Part shown: positions 56,828-64,000 of the stretch, piece by piece
How positions within the stretch are numbered: position 1 is the first letter of the stretch
How the letters are laid out: each line of letters begins with the position of its first letter
Source: Galeopsis tetrahit
Taxonomy: Eukaryota; Streptophyta; Magnoliopsida; Lamiales; Lamiaceae
Length of the DNA stretch: 64,000 bases
Direction: 5' to 3'
NCBI GenBank assembly: GCA_963675135.1
Contig: OY776124.1
Location: 20,334,066-20,398,065 of the forward strand
Position numbers and translations under genes: made by a program
The notes under the pieces: model-generated
What the model was told of the DNA's origin: nothing
The model's database searches: none
Seen by the model: only the letters and a program-made list of their open reading frames with translations

Positions 56828-57562
56828 GAGTAGAACATCTATAAATTAATACTCGATTAATTAATAAACTTTCTAAAATAATATTTTTGGTCGTTCCCGA
56901 TTCGGGGATAGGGTGCTAAATTAATAAACTCGTTAAAATTATAAGATAATACTTTTTTTTAAATTCCTATAGACCCTATATAATATATAAATTAATAATT
57001 CCTTATACACTACATATTACATGAATGATATATGAAGGTTTCTTGAAAAATGACTCAATTGTTTTTTGTTTTTTTTTTGTTGAAATTAATTTCATCTTGA
57101 ATCTTGTCTTTAATTTTTTTATCATTGTAAGAACTTATGGTGTCGTTTTCTCAAAACTCAACAAAAAATTATTCAATGTGATTGTTGATTTAATAGCCTC
57201 AAAAGTGTAGATTTTGTTTGTGTTAGCATATTTTGATCTTGTATATTTATATAAAAAATATTTTTTAGTGTTCATAAAGTGATATATTGAACACAAGAAA
57301 CATAATAATGTAGGAGATTGAAGATTTTTTTCAAATTAGGCCTTCATTTGATATACAATAATGAAGTTTGAAAGGGTGTTTATAAATTGAGTATTTTATT
57401 ACTCCATAAATTAATAAAATATTAATTAATGAATAAATTAATAATTATTAATTTATAGATAAATTAATAATTATTAATTTATAGATAAATTAATAACTCT
57501 TTTAATTAATAAATTTGGATGGTCCCAAAATTATTAATTCATAGATTATTTACTGTAAATCC
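56828..57562. mobile_element. AT-rich TIR element with 26-bp internal repeats
   Basis: The left side reads ACATCTATAAATTAATACTC; the right side carries the complement of AATCTATGAATTAATAATTT, a degenerate TIR. Near 57,430-57,487 a 26-bp unit (AAATTAATAATTATTAATTTATAGAT) is repeated in tandem. No transposase was recognised. Confidence 0.4.
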
Positions 57563-57665
57563 TTTTATTGGATTGGTGCGGCGATTATTTTTTTTTACTT
57601 TGAAAAAAATTAAACATTACGGCTCCGGTTGTCGGAAAGTTGGTCATATTTAAAAAAAAAAATTA

Positions 57666-57936
57666 CTCCCTCCGTTCAAAAATACATTTCATAGGTAAGT
57701 GGACACACTTTTTAAGAAACTGTAATAATGTGTAGAGTTTTAAGGAGTAATTTTGTAAACTTTTATATATAAAGTAAATAAATGAGTTGACTTATGTGTA
57801 TGTGTGGACTCAAGAGTAATGACATTATATATAAAATTGTAGATATTTTATAAAAGGTTTCTATTTTAGAGGTGTGAAATATATTGTGGGACATCCCGAA
57901 AAGAAAAGTGTGAAACGTATTATGAGACGGAGAGAG
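57666..57936. mobile_element. Stowaway-type MITE
   Basis: The 271-bp sequence has CTCCCTCCGTTC at one end and GAGACGGAGAGAG at the other, flanked by TA dinucleotides. The interior shares words with the MITE at 21,707-22,046 (for example the AGTTGACTTATGTGTATGTG region in inverse), so they are related. Confidence 0.75.
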
Positions 57937-59890
57937 TATAATATATAATTACTATAATTTCTACTCTGATTATTTGAGAAGATAATGATATTTCGGGAAA
58001 AAAAATTTAACATGTTAATATGAACAACATACTAATGTTTCAAAATATATGAACAAATGAACAATTTTTTTGGAAAAAAAGAATAATTGAACAATGTTAA
58101 AAAGAAAAAAAATGAACATCTTACTCAAATTCGAACAAAAAAAAAAAAAAAAATGTTACTAAATGTTAAAGAATTAGACTCAAAAAATATTGTGTCGAAT
58201 CACACATGCCCATCACTTTTTTTTATCCAAACACATATTTATTTTGTACATTATACACAAATTTTGAAAAAAAAACTTGAATTATGCATATTAGACTTAG
58301 TTTTCAGAAGTAAAATTCATAAAATTTAAAAAATAGGAACTAACATCCATTCCCATGATTTTTTTTTTTAAGTGGCGGTCTTTTTCTCCTCTCTTCTATA
58401 CGACAATTTATCTTCATTCCCTCCCTTCTACACGATAGTTCGTCTTCTTTAGAGGGCGTGAGGAATGCGCGGAGAGTGGGAGAAGAGGATGGTGGGTGTA
58501 TCAAAATATATGAGTCAAATAGCAGTGGAGGAAAATTTTATGACTAGAGGAATAATTTAAGTTTTTTAGCGTGGGTATACTCATCTTAGGATGGGTTTTC
58601 TAAACGAGTGTGTGTCATAATCAATCTCGTGTTGGCATATAACCGTGTACTTCATTTCCAAGTAAGCAGCCCAAATCTACCCTTTAAAGCAACCATATCA
58701 GCGCACTATTTTTATTAGGAAGGCCACAGTTATTTGCACTCACTGAATTTATGAGTACACTCGTCTGTATCCCCCCTTTTTTCTTTACAAATTAAAGATG
58801 GGTAAGATGTATGAAATGCTTTATTTCTCTCAAATTCAACCAAACAACAATTCTCGTTATAAGTACACCCACCGTTTTTTTCACACTGAGAATTTTGTGT
58901 AGAACGAAAGTTTCCAAATAAAATTAAGCAAGTTTAAGTTCCATCCGTTGATGACCTCAATTTTTTATGTTTTAAAGAAATATGATCATTTCGACACTAA
59001 TTTATTGAAAATTTGATCATATTTCGAAAATCATTTCATGAGAAATGTATTACTCCATTTTATAAGATCAAATTAATTAAATGAGTCAATACAAGTATTT
59101 AATGAGTGTAAAAAAATACTTCTACCCTTCCTTCAAAAGTTACATCATTTTTAGTGTGTCCTAAGTTATTTATTTCACTTTCATAGCAACAATTACTACC
59201 TCACTACCTCTAAGTACCTTTTTTAACTTTTCTATCTCTTTCTACTTCTACAACGATACACTGCATACACACATATATATATAATACTTATGCATTTCTT
59301 AATCAATGTGTAAAAAGTAAGTGAACAAATTTCAAATATTGAACACAAGGAATATTGTTTAAGATAGAGTTTTGGGTGACACGGTTAATTTAATACATGT
59401 GACAGACTTTACTATAAATTTAATAAACGAGATTCATCTCATATTATTTTTTGTTATTAATGGATCTGATCAATACAATACCTCTCATATAACGAAAGAA
59501 GCAATCATAATGCACGTACCCGATGGGCAAAGAAGTGAAATACAATTCTATTTCAGGCTTTGTATGGTTAGTTAATTCCTTAGCTTGAAATAAAAGAAAG
59601 GCCTGAAATTTATATTGTTGGTATATATACACTCGCTGGAAATACATACATAGATTACTTAGTGCGTACTTTTCTCAAACATAAAGTTACCTATAATTAG
59701 AATTAGGAGGCATTGATCTTCATCTAATCACTATTAACAATCTTAATGACACATCAACTGAACCAGGGTTGTTGATGACAGGGAAGTTTATATATGTTGA
59801 GTTATATATCTATGGTGCGAATATCTCGACTAGTTCACATTGAATCGTAAATTATGCATATTTTATCATTTGATATGCACACAATTAAAT
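57937..59890. other. AT-rich intergenic DNA
   Basis: No gene, RNA or well-bounded repeat could be supported across about 2 kb. Poly(A) and poly(T) runs are frequent. Confidence 0.5.
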
Positions 59891-60108
59891 CTTCCCTCTG
59901 TCCCAATTCAATTCATCATTTGTAAAAAAATGGACATCCCCTTTCACTTGAAAACATGTTACTGTATTATATATTTTATTACTCATAATATTTTATTACT
60001 CAAAATACTTTTATGCACTCTACTTTATCTCCTTTAATACAATAAACAACTATTGTCTTAAACTACATGTTTATAAGAAATGTTGAAACTAGATTGAGAC
60101 GAAGGGAG
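59891..60108. mobile_element. MITE with CTTCCCTCTGTCCC end
   Basis: The left end resembles CTCCCTCYGTCCC and the right end reads GAGACGAAGGGAG, its degraded complement. The interior is AT-rich. Confidence 0.6.
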
Positions 60109-60150
60109 TATCTTTTTACGTATTGAATATAAAATTTATTTTAAACACAT

Positions 60151-60440
60151 TAAACATCTATATATGTTGTTGAATCTTATTAATCAAATATATTAACCAA
60201 ATCCTCCTACTAATTGAGACGAAGGGAGCTTTTTTTTTTTTTTTAAATCGCTCTCCAATTTAGTAATTGGAGAGCTTTTGGAAAAAAGAGCTCTCCAAGT
60301 GCTATCTTGGATAGCTTTTCGAAACAAGAGCTCTACAAGTGCAGCTCTCCAAAGCCAAATGTGTAGTAGTGGTTAAACATCTATATATATTGTTGAATCT
60401 TATTAATCAAATATATTAACCTAATCCTCCTACTAAATTG
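60151..60440. repeat. Direct repeat of about 66 bp flanking a hairpin-bearing insert
   Basis: Copies at 60,151-60,216 and 60,374-60,440 are nearly identical. Between them lie a repeat of the MITE end (ATTGAGACGAAGGGAG), a T run, a hairpin at 60,250-60,275 (11-bp arms GCTCTCCAATT) and further GAGCTCTCC words, ending GTGTAGTAGTG, which resembles an inverted CACTA terminus. Confidence 0.6.
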
Positions 60441-60624
60441 GACCTAAGAGTACATAGAAGAATATAATTATGGACAATATTTTCCAACTGGGACTAATTA
60501 ATAATAAGGTAAGATTTGATATACAAATTATTTTTTACTCCACAACAAATTCCAAGCTAACAATTTATAATTAATAAGAATCAGTGTCACATACTACTCA
60601 AATTCCATCTAGACCTAAATATTT
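60441..60624. other. AT-rich spacer
   Basis: No feature is seen here. Confidence 0.5.
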
Positions 60625-60638
60625 TAATGCTCTTGCTT

Positions 60639-61453
60639 TTTTTTTTTTTTTTGATGTAGTAGAATTACAGATAGGGGTTAAATTATAAATCACTTGCCCT
60701 CACCTATCCAAACAACAAATTCTACCAAGAGATCACAAATTCCAGACTCAATCGTGAGAGGGTGGAAGGATCAACGAACCGGCATACCTCGAAACTCCGC
60801 GATCTAAGAAGATAGCAACGACCGTGCTACAAACCTCCCAAACCACATAAATACGGACCCAAGGCCTACCAGCTCCAACAGGCACAACACAATGCCACCA
60901 TGGGAAAACCCGAAAACGAGAATAAAACCCATCATAACCCATCATAACCAGCGGGAAAGGAAAATACCACATTGGGTATAGGGAGAATACCGAAATCAGA
61001 AAATAACGGTACAGGAAGAAGAAAAGAAAAAACTGAACCTAAAAACCTCAGATCTAAACAAAAAGCAGACTAAATTAACATACTGAAATGAAAAAACGAA
61101 AATAAAATGGGATCAGATGGATGACTCACCCGATCGGTCACCGTGGCTCCGACGGGGAGATTCACCCATTGATCCCAACTAAATTCCTAAAACAACGATA
61201 GAAAAAGGAGTAAAGGAGCTCAACAGGCAAGACGGCGGCGCTACGAGCGGCGCGGTGGTGCTGCGGCGCAACAAGCGGCGCGGTGGTGCAACGACGCTAC
61301 AAGCAGTGCAGCTGCTTTCTTCTTCTTTTTTGGATTTATTGAAGGTGGACAGCGGACTATTGGCGGTGGTAGGCGGTAGTCGGCGGTGGAGGAAACTAGC
61401 TTATTTGTTAAGCCAATATAGAGAGAAGGGAGAGGAGTACTGTTTTGAAAAAA
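60639..61453 (-). mobile_element. Poly(A) retroposon (LINE-like or retrocopy) with target duplication
   Basis: A T run at 60,637-60,652 is the poly(A) tail of a minus-strand insertion. The 14-bp duplication TAATGCTCTTGCTT lies at 60,625-60,638 and 61,454-61,467. The 815-bp body is less AT-rich than its surroundings. Its 5' end (61,220-61,420) is rich in GCGGCG-type codons, and a short frame MGESPRRSHGDRSG begins near 61,166 on the minus strand. I see no reverse transcriptase or endonuclease. It may be a 5'-complete but internally deleted LINE, a SINE-like derivative or a retrocopied transcript. Confidence 0.75.
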
Positions 61454-61467
61454 TAATGCTCTTGCTT

Positions 61468-61835
61468 ATTAATAAATTCTAGTTATATATATATATATAT
61501 ATCGATTCTTTATTAGCGCTGCATCTTTTAAAATAATTAAGAAGTATCTTAAATTCAACAATTGTCAGCATTAATAATTAAAAAAAACTAAGAATGTTTG
61601 TCAGCATTATTGTTTGTCAGTGTCGACATCGTATGCATGCATGTTGGATATTAATATATTCCTTCAGATATTTTTTTAATTAAATTCTTAATGAATGTAA
61701 ATGGAGTTAGTAGTCCATTAATTAACACTCTTCCTTGCATTTTCATGTACTCTTTTTAGAGCATGTCTTAAAGTATTTTTGTTAAATTGATCCATGATTT
61801 GAATAAAATTTATTATAATCTATGTAAAGTCCAAT
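61468..61835. other. Intergenic with (AT)n microsatellite
   Basis: An (AT)n tract lies at about 61,483-61,502; otherwise this is AT-rich DNA without features. Confidence 0.6.
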
Positions 61836-63228
61836 CACTACAAGAAACAGGGGGAATAGCGACGAAAATTTTGCGACAAATCTAAATTTCATTGCTAAAA
61901 TCAATTTTTAACAACGAAATAGAAATTTTTGTCGCTAAATTGTTAGATTTAATATTTGCAACAAAATTTATATATTTCGTCGCTATATTAGCAACAAATT
62001 GCTTCATTTTGTTGTTAATAATCAGAACAACAATGAAAATTATATTTCGTCGCTAATATTTTGTGATGAAATATAATTTTTTGTGGCTAATTTATTGAAA
62101 CTAATTTTTGCGATGAAATAAAAAAATTTCATCGCTAAACTAGCAACTAATTCTTTTATTTTGTTGTTAATAATAAGGACAACAATGAAAATTATATTTA
62201 GTCGCTATTATTTTACGATGAAATATATTTTTTGTGGCTAATTTCTTGGAATTAATATTTGCAACAAAATTAAAATATTTCATCGCCACACTTTCAACAA
62301 ATTATTTTATTTTGTTGTTAATAATAAGAACAACAATGAAAATTATATTTCGTCGCTAATATTTTAGCGACAAAATTGAAATTTGCTTGATTAATTTTGT
62401 GGATTTAATATTCGAGAGAAAATTAAAATATTTCATCACTATATCAGCAACACAATATTTTATTTTATTCTTAATAACCAGAACAATAATGAAAATTGTA
62501 TTTCGTGTCTAATATTTTAGTGATGAAATAGAATTTTTCATGTTTAATTCTAATGAATTAAAAAGGGTTGTCGTTTAAACATAATAAAGGAAAAAAGTTT
62601 GAGTGCATGCACAATGTGAAATAATAGAGACGATTCTAACACTATGATGTTTGAAATAATAGGATCAATATAATTTCATTTACTTTTACTCATTAATTTG
62701 ACATATTAAGTTTTTTATTTGATTTATTTTGGGGTATAATTTTTTGATTTCATTCTGTATAATTTGTTTTATGTTTTTCTGTTTTCTTGATTTCATTAAT
62801 TATTTATTGTTATTCCCGCTAAGAATGAGGGAAGAGTACTACTTCAACTATGCATATTAAATCAAGAAAATCAGTTTATATAATTAAATGTTTAATAATT
62901 CTCCATATTTTGTGTCTTATAAATCAGTTTGAATGTTTATAAAAATATTTATAAATATGATGATGCAAATGAAGATGGACATAAAGATGAGAGGATGAAG
63001 ATTGGATGTAATATTTATTATTTTTTGGAATTGTTAAAGTAACATTGATTTTTTACAATTGGAATTGCTTTAAAAATTACAATATATATACAAAAATATA
63101 TGCATATATACAAGTTAAAAATTAACCAATTAATATATGTGAAATAAATTATTAAATAAGTAAATTAACTAAATTAGTAAAAATTGATTACATATATAAT
63201 TAATATTAAAAACTGAACCAAAGAGTTG

Positions 63229-63300
63229 TCTGCCCGAGTGGTGGGTGCCCAGCTATGGGCGCTCACCCACCCGAGATCGATTCCCACCAAGACCAAATAA
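63229..63300 (+). repeat. tRNA-derived SINE-like box A/box B sequence
   Basis: TGCCCGAGTGG resembles an A box and GAGATCGATTCCC a B box, about 45 bp apart. No proper cloverleaf or paired acceptor arm is seen, so it is not called as a tRNA gene. Confidence 0.4.
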
Positions 63301-63317
63301 ATAGTCATTTAAATAAA

Positions 63318-63605
63318 ATGGGGGAGGGGGGTATGTGGGTGCGTATCGGGTTGGGTTAGAGTCGGGTGTGGGTGCGGTTCGGGTGTGTGTTGGGTGCGGG
63401 TCGGTTGGGACGGGTGTGGGTGCGGTACGGGTTGGGTTGGGGCGGGTCGGGTTGGGTTGGAACGGGTCGGGTGTTGGTGCGATACGGGTTGGGTTGGGGC
63501 GGGTCGGGTGTGGGTTTAGAGAACGATTGGGTTAGGGTCGGTTGGGGCGGGTCGGATGTGGTTTAGGTACGGGTTGGGGCGGGTCGGGTGTGGGTGCGGG
63601 TTGGT
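63318..63605 (+). repeat. G-rich degenerate tandem array inside the CACTA element
   Basis: This is about 290 bp of irregular GGGTGCGGGTCGGGTTGGG-type repeats with many GGG runs on the plus strand and almost no C runs. Any four neighbouring runs could form a G-quadruplex. Open frames here are by-products of the repeat. Confidence 0.85.
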
Positions 63606-64000
63606 CGATTGCGGAAGTGGGTTTAGAGAATAATTCGAAAAATTTTATCGCTAATTCTAATATTTTCGTCGCTAATGTGAGTTAGCGATGAAATAATTTC
63701 GTCACGGGATTTGTTGCTAATATACACCCCGTCGCTAACGTGTTTGCGACAAATATTTAATTTTCCTCGCAAACATTTTGCGATGAAACCCATATTTTCG
63801 TCGCTAATATTTTGCGATGAAACTCAAATTTTCGTTGCTAATATTTTGCGATGAAAACTCAAATTTTTATCGCAAATATTTGCGACAAAAATAACTTTTT
63901 TGTCGCAAACATTTGAGATAAAATTAATTTTTTTATCGCAAACACGTTAGCGACGGGCGTATAGCAACAAATCCCGCGACAAAATTTTTCATCGCTAACT

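Larger units (their letters stand above)
61836..64000. mobile_element. Large CACTA element, left part (runs off window)
   Basis: It begins CACTACAAGAAACAGGGGG and is followed by dense subterminal words (TTAGCGACGAAAT, TTTCGTCGCTAA and relatives) to about 62,560, in both orientations. The same words return at 63,630-64,000, suggesting the opposite subterminal region has been reached, but no closing GTAGTG is in the window. The interior shows no recognisable transposase. Confidence 0.8.

Noticed and set aside
63335..63566. Two 66-codon Gly/Val/Arg-rich frames
   Set aside because: They are translation of the G-rich tandem array in two frames.

Overview
This window is nuclear DNA of a flowering plant, most likely a eudicot. 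It is AT-rich, has GT-AG introns, and is packed with plant transposons: Ty1-copia, a Ty3-gypsy Tat-lineage element, CACTA, Mutator-like, Stowaway-type MITEs and a poly(A) retroposon. The only host genes I can support are small secreted cysteine-rich peptides of defensin-like (DEFL) architecture. I see no housekeeping gene, complete tRNA, rRNA or organellar DNA. The species cannot be named from the sequence.

The left three quarters is a tandem array of one segment of about 22-23 kb. Unit 1 runs from off-window to about 20,736, unit 2 from 20,737 to 42,856, and unit 3 from 42,857 until it departs from the others at 48,795. In order, a unit carries: an orphan DEFL exon 1 and a copia 3' remnant; MITEs, one split by a 1.8 kb solo LTR; a minus-strand copia element (truncated in units 1 and 2, full length in unit 3); a broken DEFL exon 2; a decayed TIR element with coding-like debris; a CACTA-like end; and a Tat-type gypsy element on the minus strand with a spliced antisense gene and a 20-bp minisatellite.

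Units 1 and 2 differ in informative ways. The unit 1 Tat copy (8,209-19,459) has near-identical LTRs and a 5-bp target duplication. It lost 1.27 kb with templated filler DNA and was later split by a 1.1 kb CACTA element. The unit 2 Tat copy (31,459-42,856) has an intact 1,847-codon gag-pol frame and an intact three-exon antisense gene. It is nevertheless a chimera: its two LTRs and two flanks do not match, and the DEFL gene that follows the element in unit 1 is missing there. Element-by-element recombination explains this best.

DEFL remnants are scattered through the array: one apparently intact minus-strand gene (19,664-20,675, with a 0.6 kb TIR element in its intron), one intact plus-strand gene beyond the array (52,815-53,140), two exon-2 pseudogenes sharing one stop codon, and two orphan signal-peptide exons. 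Both intact peptides keep nine cysteines.

From 50.8 kb to the right end there are mainly non-autonomous DNA transposons. Two neighbouring Mutator-like elements share an unusual architecture: long TIRs, 9-bp target duplications and arrays of GTCGAC-rich hairpins. A retroposon with a 14-bp target duplication follows, then the start of a large CACTA element containing a G-rich quadruplex-prone array, which runs off the window.
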